A stretch of DNA of 64,000 nucleotides from an uncultured Acidimicrobiales bacterium (GTDB lineage: Bacteria > Actinomycetota > Acidimicrobiia > Acidimicrobiales > SHLQ01), in contig CALHTF010000028.1 in NCBI GenBank assembly GCA_938038815.1, positions 1 to 64,000 of the forward strand. The letters are read 5' to 3'. The position numbers and the translations under genes were made by a program. Positions 51,335 to 58,784 of the stretch are shown here, piece by piece (the first letter of the stretch is position 1; every line of letters begins with the position of its first letter). Below the pieces are notes generated by a model. It saw only the letters and a program-made list of their open reading frames with translations. It ran no database searches and was not told the DNA's origin.

Positions 51335-51355
51335 GAAGCTTTGACGCCCGCCCCC

Positions 51356-51361
51356 TAGAAT
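51356..51361 (+). promoter_or_regulatory. -10 box of fmdB-like gene (leaderless type)
   Basis: TAGAAT is followed by 6 nt and the GTG start at 51368, the mirror of the plsY promoter. The 45-nt gap leaves no room for a 5' leader on either gene. Confidence 0.5.
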
Positions 51362-51367
51362 TGTTTC

Positions 51368-51775
51368 GTGCCAACCTACGAATACTCCTGCGATACCTGC
51401 GGCAGCGCCTTCGACTGGGAACAGTCATTTAGCGAAGACACGCTGACCAAATGCCCCGGAAAACGCAAAGGCGGCCCGGCCACCGAAGCGTGCTCGTCAC
51501 CAGGCAAAGGCAAAGTGAATAAGGTATTTAGCGCCGTCGGCATTTCGTTCAAGGGCGACGGCTTCTACAAGAACGATCACGGCGCAGGCGCCCAGAGCAA
51601 GAAGGCCAGTGAGGCCTCGTCGTCGTCGAGTTCGACCAGCACCTCGACGTCTACCGACAGCTCCTCGGACACCAAGTCCGAAACCACGTCGGAAACCAAG
51701 TCCGAAACCAAGTCCGAAAAGAAAACCGAGAAGAAGGCCGACAAGAAGAAGGCGTCGGCCAAGGCCAAGAAGTAG
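51368..51775 (+). CDS. FmdB-family zinc-ribbon protein with Ser/Lys-rich tail
   Basis: In this 135-residue protein, residues 1-70 form the FmdB zinc ribbon: MPTYEYSCDTCG followed by Cys in TKCPG and EACSS, then KVFSAVGISFKGDGFYKND. Residues about 75-135 are low-complexity, first a Ser/Thr run, then repeats of KSE, then Lys-rich text. The tail will be disordered and shifts from polar to strongly basic. FmdB proteins are small putative regulators of unknown target. The next gene is a SAF-domain protein, a neighbour pair common in actinobacteria. Confidence 0.85.
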   Translation: MPTYEYSCDTCGSAFDWEQSFSEDTLTKCPGKRKGGPATEACSSPGKGKVNKVFSAVGISFKGDGFYKNDHGAGAQSKKASEASSSSSSTSTSTSTDSSSDTKSETTSETKSETKSEKKTEKKADKKKASAKAKK

Positions 51776-51868
51776 CTCCTCGGCACTCGCCGCCCACGCG
51801 GCCCTCGACATTGTTGCGACGCTTCGTCGCCTCCCGCTCCCCTGCGATCACCATCCCACGGGAGCATC

Positions 51869-52384
51869 ATGCCCACATCACCTTCTCGCCCCTCTCACTC
51901 TTCTCGACGACCGCCGATCCGTCGGCCACAAGCCCGACCCGCCGGTCGACCGTTCGCTCGGCTCCGCCGTTTCTTTGGCCGTCACCTGACGGCATTTCGC
52001 CTGGGCGCCGGAGCGGTTGCGCTCGTTGCCGGACTATCGCTTTCGCCTGACCCGAGCACCCGACCCGACCCACAGGTCACCGAACCGGTCGCTGGCCCAG
52101 ACGGTATCGACCCGGTGCTCTCGGACAGCCGGGTCGCGGTGGCCATCGCTCGCACCGCGTCGACCCCCGAACTCGCGCCCGGCGATCTCGTCCACGCAAT
52201 CGTCGTGACCGACCCGTTGATCGCCGGCGAAACCCGGCCACCCACCATCGCCATCCGCGACATCGTGGTGTTGGCGCACGACGAAGCCTCCACCACCATC
52301 GCGGTCGACGAAGCCCAAGCTCCATCGCTTGTCCAGGCAACCCTCGACGGGTCGGTCGTGCTCGCCCGCACCAACGGCGGTTGA
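51869..52384 (+). CDS. SAF-domain membrane protein
   Basis: This 171-residue protein has an Arg/Pro-rich N-terminus (about 1-38) and a membrane helix (FRLGAGAVALVAGLSLS). An exported region follows with a SAF-like core: VAVAIARTASTPELAPGDLVHAIVV and IRDIVVLAHD, ending VQATLDGSVVLARTNGG. It resembles the small SAF/CpaB-like proteins encoded beside fmdB in actinobacteria, distinct from the Tad-locus CpaB at 5163. GGGAG lies before the ATG. The insertion sequence begins 14 nt after its stop, so the gene appears complete. Confidence 0.7.
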   Translation: MPTSPSRPSHSSRRPPIRRPQARPAGRPFARLRRFFGRHLTAFRLGAGAVALVAGLSLSPDPSTRPDPQVTEPVAGPDGIDPVLSDSRVAVAIARTASTPELAPGDLVHAIVVTDPLIAGETRPPTIAIRDIVVLAHDEASTTIAVDEAQAPSLVQATLDGSVVLARTNGG

Positions 52385-52398
52385 ATCCGGGTTCTGAT

Positions 52399-53461
52399 CG
52401 CGCTTGACCCGCTCTGAGCGGGTTGTGCAACTGACGGAGCTCCGTTACAGACGGGGCTCTGTTGGTTGTGTTGTTTTCTGTAGTAGTCGTTCGTACGGCG
52501 TGTGTCCATCGAGACCGCCGTGGGGTCGTTCGAAGTTGTAGTAGTTCTCCCATTCGTTGAGTCGTTGGTTGAACATTTCGGTGTCGTCGATGAGTTGTCC
52601 GTCGAGGAGTCTGTAGAACTCTTCTGCGTCGATGCGGTGTGATCGTTCGACTTTGCCGTTAAGTCTTGGTGTGGCCGGTTTGATGTAGACGTGTTTGATG
52701 CCGCGGTCGAGTACGTGCCAGTGGAACTGTGAGCCGAATTCGGATCCGTTGTCTGTTTGGATGACGTCGATTCTGAAGGGCAGCTTTTGGGCGACGTAGT
52801 CGAGGAACTGGATAGCGGTTTTCTGGTTGTTCTTGTCGTAGATCTTGAGGACTCGTAGACGGGTGCAGTCGTCGATGGCGGTGAATTGGTAGTAGCGGGG
52901 TTTGCGTGCGCCCTCTAGCGGCGTAATGAATTTGACGTCCATTTGGACTCGGTGTCCGGGTTGTTGCTTCTCGTAGCGTTTCCAGCGTTTGCCTTGGGCC
53001 TGGTGTCGTTTGTTGGATGGCAGCCGGTTCATGTCGAGGCGTTTGAGTATTCGCCAGACCCCGGATTGGGAGATATCGATGTCGTGGTATCGCTTGAGGT
53101 ACATCGATATTTTGAGCGGTCCGAAGTGGTAGTGCTGGCGGAGGTGGACGACTTTGCCTATGACGTCTTCGGGGGTTGCGGTTGGGCTGTGGTGTGGCCT
53201 GCGGGATTTGTCTCGTAGTCCAGCTAGGCCTTGTTCTTCGTATCTGCGTCGCCATCGGTAGAACCGGTTTCGGCTGATGCCGTAGTAGCGGCATGTCGCG
53301 GCGACGTTGCCGGATACTTCTTCGGCGTGTCTGAGGATCGCGAGACGGTGTTTGGCTTGGCGTTGTAGTTCTTGTTCGTTCATGGAATCTCTCTATTCTC
53401 AGAGACTCCGACTGTCACGCGTGTCCGTCAGCTTTAGACCGCCTAGAGCGGGTCAAACGCG
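52399..53461 (-). mobile_element. IS481-family insertion sequence
   Basis: The element is about 1063 bp with imperfect terminal inverted repeats. The left end CGCGCTTGACCCGCTCT matches the right end CGCGTTTGACCCGCTCT (read inward), and similarity resumes further in with CTGACGGA, ACAG and CTCTG on both sides. CGCG on both flanks may be a target duplication or part of the repeats. One transposase gene fills it. It sits between the SAF gene and tldE, 14 nt from each stop codon. Confidence 0.8.
52445..53383 (-). CDS. IS481-family transposase
   Basis: This 312-residue transposase has an N-terminal helix-turn-helix (about 15-60) with YYGISRNRFYRWRRRYEEQG. The integrase-core domain has catalytic D149 (VQMDVKFI), D211 (IQTDNGSEFG) and E246 (LNGKVERSHR); the last two are 34 residues apart, as expected. 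The C-terminus has NFERPHGGLDGHTPYERL, typical of IS481/IS3-like enzymes. No stop or frameshift is present, so the element could be active. Confidence 0.93.
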   Translation of the reverse strand: MNEQELQRQAKHRLAILRHAEEVSGNVAATCRYYGISRNRFYRWRRRYEEQGLAGLRDKSRRPHHSPTATPEDVIGKVVHLRQHYHFGPLKISMYLKRYHDIDISQSGVWRILKRLDMNRLPSNKRHQAQGKRWKRYEKQQPGHRVQMDVKFITPLEGARKPRYYQFTAIDDCTRLRVLKIYDKNNQKTAIQFLDYVAQKLPFRIDVIQTDNGSEFGSQFHWHVLDRGIKHVYIKPATPRLNGKVERSHRIDAEEFYRLLDGQLIDDTEMFNQRLNEWENYYNFERPHGGLDGHTPYERLLQKTTQPTEPRL

Positions 53462-53475
53462 AAAATTTCGGGGGG

Positions 53476-54816
53476 TTAGCTGCCGGACATGGTTACGTCG
53501 GCGATCGACATGGTGACCCCGGTGGCCGACATGGGTAGCCATTCGGTGTCGTCGGCGATCGCCATGACGTCGAGCATCATGCGTTGCAGGGTCGACGCAA
53601 TGGTGACCTCGCGGATCGGCTCGGCGAGTTCGCCGTTGCGAATCCGTAGTCCCGAGGCACCGGTCGAGAAGTCGCCACTCGTTGGGTTTACGCCCGAGTG
53701 CAGGCCCGAAACCGAGGTGACCAACAAGCCGTTGTCGATACCGGCGATGAGGTCTTCGCGGCTGATCTCGCCGGGCTGAATCGAAACGGCCCGGGTTCCG
53801 ACGCCGGGGGTCGACTTGAAGCCGCCGCGCACCGCCGAGCCCGTCGACGCCGTTCCGGCCCGACGAGCGGTGTAACTGTTGTGCACAAAGCTCTTCAGTT
53901 CGCCAGCGTCGATGAGCAGGTTGCGCCGGGTGGCCAAACCTTCGCCATCGGTAGCGCTGGCGGTGAGTGCCCGGGGATCGGTCGGGTCGTCGACCAGGGT
54001 GATCTTGGTATCGGCCACCATCTCGCCGAGTCGGTCGGCAAAGGGCGACCGGCCCTTCAACACGCGCTCGCCGCTCAGCGTGCCAGCGATGATGCCGGTG
54101 AACTGGGCGGCCACGTACGGATCGAGCACCACGGTCAACCGCTCGCTCGGCGCCTGCTTGGCACCGAGCAGCTGGGTGGCCCGTTTTGCCGCGTCGGCGG
54201 CTGCCTTGTCGATATCGAGTTCGCTCAACTCGCGGCCAATAGCGTACCCGAACCCGTCTTGGGTGTCGTCGCCTTCGTTGGCGATAACACTCACCGACAC
54301 ATACGCCGTCGACTCTTTGGTGGTCGAGCGGATGCCGGCGGTCGTCGCAAACGCCGACTCGCCAAACCCGTCGTAGTAGTCGGCCGACTCGACGATGGAG
54401 ATTCGCGGGTCGCGCGCCTTCGCCGCCTTCTCGAGCTCGAGAGCCAGGTCGATCTTGGCGGTGGTCTCCACGGCGTTCACGTCGCGGAACAGGTCGAGCT
54501 CGACCGGCTTGACGCCATCGGGTTCGGCAAGGCCGAGGAACTCATCTTCGGTGCCGAACGACGCATTGTCACGAGCTTCGGTCAGCGTTTCGGTGAGCAC
54601 GTCGAAGTCGAGCGAACCGCAGTAGGCGAAGCCTTGGCGTTGATCGGCGATCACCCGGATACCCACGCCCTGAGACTCCGACGAGGTCAGCGATTCGATA
54701 TCGCCTTCGTACACCCGAATCTCGGTGTCGGTTCCCTTTACGGCAACAACTTCGAGTTGTTCGCCGTCTTGAGCGAGGGCCAACACGCGGTCGGCCAGGT
54801 CGAGAAGTTCGGTCAT
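53476..54816 (-). CDS. tldE: TldE/PmbA metalloprotease-family protein
   Basis: This 446-residue TldD/PmbA-family member lacks the HExxxH motif, as TldE does. Visible family text includes SSESQGVGIRVIADQRQGFAY, ARDNASFG, YYDGFGESAF and VLDPYVAAQFTGIIAGTLSGE. The C-terminal GVGTRAVSIQPGEISREDLI and GLLVTSVSGLHSGVNPTSGDF are also present. With TldD it forms a heterodimeric zinc protease that trims peptides such as modified natural products in other bacteria. No peptide-maturation genes are seen nearby. The start overlaps the tldD stop by 4 nt. Confidence 0.92.
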   Translation of the reverse strand: MTELLDLADRVLALAQDGEQLEVVAVKGTDTEIRVYEGDIESLTSSESQGVGIRVIADQRQGFAYCGSLDFDVLTETLTEARDNASFGTEDEFLGLAEPDGVKPVELDLFRDVNAVETTAKIDLALELEKAAKARDPRISIVESADYYDGFGESAFATTAGIRSTTKESTAYVSVSVIANEGDDTQDGFGYAIGRELSELDIDKAAADAAKRATQLLGAKQAPSERLTVVLDPYVAAQFTGIIAGTLSGERVLKGRSPFADRLGEMVADTKITLVDDPTDPRALTASATDGEGLATRRNLLIDAGELKSFVHNSYTARRAGTASTGSAVRGGFKSTPGVGTRAVSIQPGEISREDLIAGIDNGLLVTSVSGLHSGVNPTSGDFSTGASGLRIRNGELAEPIREVTIASTLQRMMLDVMAIADDTEWLPMSATGVTMSIADVTMSGS

Positions 54817-56204
54817 GCTGCGGTACCGCCGACGGTCAGCGCGGTTACCCGAAGGGTCGGTGTGCCGTCGCCCACCGGCACCCCTTGGCCGTCCTTGCCG
54901 CAGGTGCCCGGCGACCCCATAGCGAAGTCGTCGCCCAACATATCGATGCGGGTGAGGACCTCAGGGCCGTTGCCGATCAGGTTGCCTTCGCGCAGCGGCG
55001 AGGTGATCTTGCCGTCTTCGATCAGGTAGGCCTCGAGCATGCCGAACACAAAGTCGCCGGTGGTCGTGTTGACCTGTCCGCCACCCAACTGCGCCACGTA
55101 CACACCCTTCTCGGTGGCGGCGATGATGTCTTCGGGCTTGTCCGGACCGTTGGCGATATAGGTGTTGGTCATGCGCACCATCGGCAGGTGCTGGTAGCTC
55201 TGGCGGCGGCCGTTACCCGACGAGGGTCGCCCCTCTTTCACCGCTCGCAGGTGATCCCACATGTAGTCGGTAAGCACGCCCTCCTCGATCAAGGTGTTGG
55301 CTTGGGCGGGGCGACCTTCGTCGTCGATGGCGAACGCTCCCCATTCGGCGCTCATGGTGCCGTCGTCGATCAAGGTCACCAGGTCGGTGGCGACCTTCTC
55401 GCCCTTGCGCCCGGCGAACACCGAAGCAGATTTGGCGACCAGGTCGGCTTCGAGGCCATGACCACAGGCTTCGTGGAACAACACACCGCCGCCGCCGGGC
55501 CCGACCACAACCGGCATCGAGCCGCTCGGCGCAGCTACCGCATCGAGTTTGGTGATGGCCCGGTTGGCCGCCTTGCGAGCGATCTCGGCCACGTCGTACT
55601 GATCGAACAGCTCGAACCCAATGGTGTGGCCAACCGACTCACGGCCGGTCTGCATTCCGGTGTCGCCCATCGCGACACACCCGACCGAGAACAAGGTTTT
55701 CACCTGGTCGTCGCTCGCCAACAGACCGTTGCTGTTGGCCACCAGAATCTGGCGGCGGCTATCACCGTAGCGAGCCGACACCTGCGAGATAGCGGCACCG
55801 ACTTCCCGGGCAGCTTCGTCGGCCTTCTTCAACAACTCGACCTTGGTGACCTTGGGGACATCGCTGGGATACACGGCGATCTCGCTAGGCCGTGGCGCAT
55901 CTTGGCGGGTGAGCTCAACCTCGTTGGTGCCGCCTCCGCCGCCTCGGGCAGCCGATGCGGCGGCGCGGGCGGCTTCGGCCAAACCCGACTCCGACAGGTC
56001 GGCGGTGTGGGCGAAACCGGTCGTGTCGCCCACCACAACTCGAATCCCGGCGCCCCGGTCGCGACCCGAGGTCAGCTCTTCGATCTTGCCGTCGTCGAGG
56101 ACCGCCGACGACGACCGCTTGTCTTCGACAAACACTTCGGCGAAGTCGCCGCCGGTTTCGAGGGCCGTCGAGATGGTTTTTGCTGCTAGGGCTTCGTCGA
56201 TCAC
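54813..56204 (-). CDS. tldD: TldD metalloprotease
   Basis: This is a 463-residue TldD with the zinc motif HEACGH in VLFHEACGHGLEADLVAK. It also has GKIEELTSGRDRGAGIRVVV, LIDDGTMSAEWGAFAIDDEG, SYQHLPMVRMTNTYIANG and GVYVAQLGGGQVNTTTGDFVF. It is the catalytic partner of TldE encoded directly downstream. I place the start at the GTG giving VIDEALAAKTI; an extension of 26 codons upstream looks non-coding. It is divergent from the thioesterase gene at 56322. Confidence 0.92.
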   Translation of the reverse strand: MIDEALAAKTISTALETGGDFAEVFVEDKRSSSAVLDDGKIEELTSGRDRGAGIRVVVGDTTGFAHTADLSESGLAEAARAAASAARGGGGGTNEVELTRQDAPRPSEIAVYPSDVPKVTKVELLKKADEAAREVGAAISQVSARYGDSRRQILVANSNGLLASDDQVKTLFSVGCVAMGDTGMQTGRESVGHTIGFELFDQYDVAEIARKAANRAITKLDAVAAPSGSMPVVVGPGGGGVLFHEACGHGLEADLVAKSASVFAGRKGEKVATDLVTLIDDGTMSAEWGAFAIDDEGRPAQANTLIEEGVLTDYMWDHLRAVKEGRPSSGNGRRQSYQHLPMVRMTNTYIANGPDKPEDIIAATEKGVYVAQLGGGQVNTTTGDFVFGMLEAYLIEDGKITSPLREGNLIGNGPEVLTRIDMLGDDFAMGSPGTCGKDGQGVPVGDGTPTLRVTALTVGGTAA

Positions 56205-56308
56205 AGAGTCATTCCGTTTCGTGGGTTTCGGGCGCCGAACCGGGCTGCGTCTCGCGTCACGTGCCGCGAAACCACTGGCCAATACTGGCTCTTGGGCGCT
56301 GATCCGCT

Positions 56309-56314
56309 TACTGT
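56309..56314 (+). promoter_or_regulatory. -10 box of the thioesterase gene (near-leaderless type)
   Basis: TACTGT is followed by 7 nt and the GTG at 56322, in the 117-nt gap divergent from tldD. No clear -35 is seen. Confidence 0.35.
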
Positions 56315-56321
56315 ACCGCCC

Positions 56322-56708
56322 GTGCCCCTTGAAGTTGGACTGATTGGCCGGGCGACCCTCACCGTCGCCGAGCCCGACCTCGCCACGAGCCTCGGCTCAG
56401 GCGACGTACCGGCCCTCGGCACCCCGCGTTTGGTGGCCTTGGTCGAGGAGGCGTCGATGGCTGCGCTGAGCGGACATCTTGGCGACGACACCACCTCGGT
56501 CGGCATGCGAGTTCATGTCGACCATCTGCAACCGAGTGCGCTCGGTGCGGAGGTAGCCGCCGAAGCGGTGCTCGAACGTATCGACGGACGCCGCCTCACC
56601 TTTGCGGTAAGCGCGACCCAAAACGACCTTACGGTCGCCGAAGGTCAGATCATTCGGGTGGTCGTCGAAACCGGCCGCTTCCTCGAGAAGCTGACCGAAC
56701 GCGGTTAA
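56322..56708 (+). CDS. Hotdog-fold thioesterase, FlK-like
   Basis: This 128-residue protein of the hotdog fold resembles fluoroacetyl-CoA thioesterase-type enzymes. It has LGTPRLVALVEEASMAALSG, SVGMRVHVDHLQPSALGAEV, and LERIDGRRLTFAVSATQ followed by VAEGQIIRVVV. The substrate is probably a small acyl-CoA; FlK specificity for fluoroacetyl-CoA is rare and should not be assumed. The GTG start follows a -10 box by 8 nt. Its stop overlaps that of the convergent lipoprotein gene. Confidence 0.8.
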   Translation: MPLEVGLIGRATLTVAEPDLATSLGSGDVPALGTPRLVALVEEASMAALSGHLGDDTTSVGMRVHVDHLQPSALGAEVAAEAVLERIDGRRLTFAVSATQNDLTVAEGQIIRVVVETGRFLEKLTERG

Positions 56709-57673
56709 CCCTGCAGGAACCCGACCTCCGATGAGGAGATCGTGTTCGTCGGGTCGGGAAGATCGATCGAGACCGGGTCACCGAAACCACTGAAGGTCAT
56801 CGCGACCCAGTCGCCGGCTTCGTTCACGGTCATCTTGCGGAGCAAGCCGTCGTCACCGACCCAAGCTTCGACATCGGCAGTGCGCCCTTGTTCGGTCACT
56901 GAACCGACGTAGTGGGTTACGGTGACGCCGCCGATTTCGGTCGTGCCGACCTCTTTCACATCGCTGTTAAACGCACGCAGGTCCGACAACATCAGCTCCG
57001 GGCTGAGCTCGTCGACATCGAAGAGTGCTTCGTCAGCACCTTCGAGCGCGATCCACGGATCGCCGAGGCCTTCCGCTTCGGTCAGCGATGGCCACCGAAG
57101 CCATTCGCGGTCGCCGGCCGAGATCACAGTCATCGGGGTTGAAACCAGCTGCGCCATCAACGCGTCTTGCTTGCCGAGATCCGACATATCGATCTGGATC
57201 GCCGCAAACTCACCGTCGACCGCTCCTTGTCCGGTGATGTTCATCGACCGTGCGCCGTCGGCCACCTCGGCTTCAAAGCTGAAGAGGAACGAGTTTCGGG
57301 CCGCGGTCTGTTCAGCCACGAACGCCAAACGATCGGGAACATCGGCAATTACCGGAGCCGAGGACTCGAGGTCGCCGTCGGCGGGTTCAGGGGTGACGTC
57401 CGCCGGCGCTTCGCTGTCGGCGCCAGCATCGTTGGCGCTCGGGAACGGGCTCCAACCTTCCGGCAGGGTGGCCGGAGGCGCGTCTTCGGAACCCTCGATC
57501 TCTATGTCGTCGACAAATCCGATGGCGGCCGGAGCTCCGGCGGGGTTCGGCGGCGTGTTGGCGCACGCGGCGGCCACCAGCGTGAGGACGATGGCGGCCA
57601 GAAAGCCGGTGAGCAGGCGCGTTGCCCGTGACCGGTTTGGTGCGGGCGAGTTGATGTCCGTTGGGTTTTCCAT
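56705..57673 (-). CDS. Lipoprotein, LppX/LolA-like fold suspected
   Basis: This 322-residue lipoprotein has the lipobox LVAAAC (Cys37). An acidic, Pro-rich linker (about 50-110) follows. The remaining 200 residues have the beta-rich pattern of LppX/LprG or LolA-type lipid carriers (SFLFSFEAEVADGARSM, GAVDGEFAAIQIDMSDLG, VEAWVGDDGLLRKMTVNEAG). It probably handles lipids or reports envelope state, but no direct evidence is visible. The start is the ATG 9 nt after AGGAGG. A longer in-frame stretch of 45 codons upstream lacks such a signal. Confidence 0.75.
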   Translation of the reverse strand: MENPTDINSPAPNRSRATRLLTGFLAAIVLTLVAAACANTPPNPAGAPAAIGFVDDIEIEGSEDAPPATLPEGWSPFPSANDAGADSEAPADVTPEPADGDLESSAPVIADVPDRLAFVAEQTAARNSFLFSFEAEVADGARSMNITGQGAVDGEFAAIQIDMSDLGKQDALMAQLVSTPMTVISAGDREWLRWPSLTEAEGLGDPWIALEGADEALFDVDELSPELMLSDLRAFNSDVKEVGTTEIGGVTVTHYVGSVTEQGRTADVEAWVGDDGLLRKMTVNEAGDWVAMTFSGFGDPVSIDLPDPTNTISSSEVGFLQG

Positions 57674-57887
57674 ACCGAGGGCCTCCTGAGCCCGATCGAC
57701 AGCGCGGAGAGCGGCGCGAGTAGTTGTGCTCAAAAGATCGGCGGTTTTCCGGTCGACCTTGAATGCCCTGTCACCGAATCTCAGCGCCACTAGGGTTTCG
57801 ACCGTCACACCACACCAAAACCACGGGACCAGCGGCCTTTATGCGCGGCGAAATCGGCGAGCGAATCCACAGCGAGAGGACACCCAC

Positions 57888-58706
57888 GTGGGGGTAGCAG
57901 CCGACCTCGCGGACCCGCCGCACGACACCTCGTCGCCCTCTCACGCCGGTTCAAAGCTGCGCTGGTACTACGAGATCGCCCTGGTGGTCGGCTTCTATGT
58001 CATCTATTCGATGGTGCGGAACCTGTTTGGTTCGGCCGCCGTCGACCCCGAGGTCGCCTACGACAACGCGATTCGGGTCATCGACATCGAAAAGGCCGTG
58101 GGACTATTTCTCGAGGAACGAATCCAAGGCTGGTTCGCCGACAACGAACTGTTCTTCCAGTTCTGGAACATCTTCTACGGCACCCTCCATTTCGGCGTGA
58201 CGATCTTTTGTTTCGTATACCTGTACCGGAAGGTCCCGCACCGCTACGCCCGGTGGCGCACCACGTTCGCTGCCACCACGGCGTTGGCGTTGATTGGTTT
58301 CTCGACCTTTCCGCTGATGCCGCCTCGACTGTTGAACATCGGTGGCGAATTTGGTGGCGCCCGCTTTGGCGGCGACGCCTACAACTTTGTCGACACGGTC
58401 GCCCAGTACGGCGGCCTGTGGTCGTTTGACTCGGGCACGATGCAGTCGATCTCCAACCAGTACGCCGCGATGCCATCGCTGCATCTCGCCTGGGCGGCCT
58501 GGTGCGCGGTCACCGTGGCACCGCATCTCGGCAACCGAATCGCCCGCTACAGCCTCTGGTCGTACCCGGTTTTGACCCTCTTCGCGATCGTCGTAACCGC
58601 CAACCACTACTGGATCGATGCCGTTGGCGGACTCCTCGCCCTCGCCGCGGGCTTCGGTGTGGCCGTCGTGCTGCACCGAATCCTCACAAATCCCCCGGTC
58701 GCTTGA
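57888..58706 (+). CDS. PAP2-superfamily membrane phosphatase/transferase
   Basis: This 272-residue integral membrane protein has about six helices. PAP2-type motifs are KVPHRYARWR, the central AMPSLHLAWAAW and ANHYWIDAVGGLL with the catalytic His. The layout is that of the actinobacterial PAP2_3 group related to inositol-phosphotransferases such as Aur1. It could dephosphorylate a lipid phosphate or transfer a phospho-headgroup. The GTG start has AGAGGA 8 nt upstream. Of the 214-nt divergent gap before it, I see no other gene. Confidence 0.83.
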   Translation: MGVAADLADPPHDTSSPSHAGSKLRWYYEIALVVGFYVIYSMVRNLFGSAAVDPEVAYDNAIRVIDIEKAVGLFLEERIQGWFADNELFFQFWNIFYGTLHFGVTIFCFVYLYRKVPHRYARWRTTFAATTALALIGFSTFPLMPPRLLNIGGEFGGARFGGDAYNFVDTVAQYGGLWSFDSGTMQSISNQYAAMPSLHLAWAAWCAVTVAPHLGNRIARYSLWSYPVLTLFAIVVTANHYWIDAVGGLLALAAGFGVAVVLHRILTNPPVA

Positions 58707-58784
58707 CACAAGCCCGAGCCACCGAGGGTTATACGATGATCTCTAACTCACATTCGTCGAGATCCGGGTAACACCAAAGCCGAC

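Noticed and set aside
58703-58737. TTGACA as -35 of a dxs promoter with TATACG or TACGAT as -10
   Set aside because: Spacing is 21-23 nt, outside the usual 16-19 nt, so I do not list it as a promoter.
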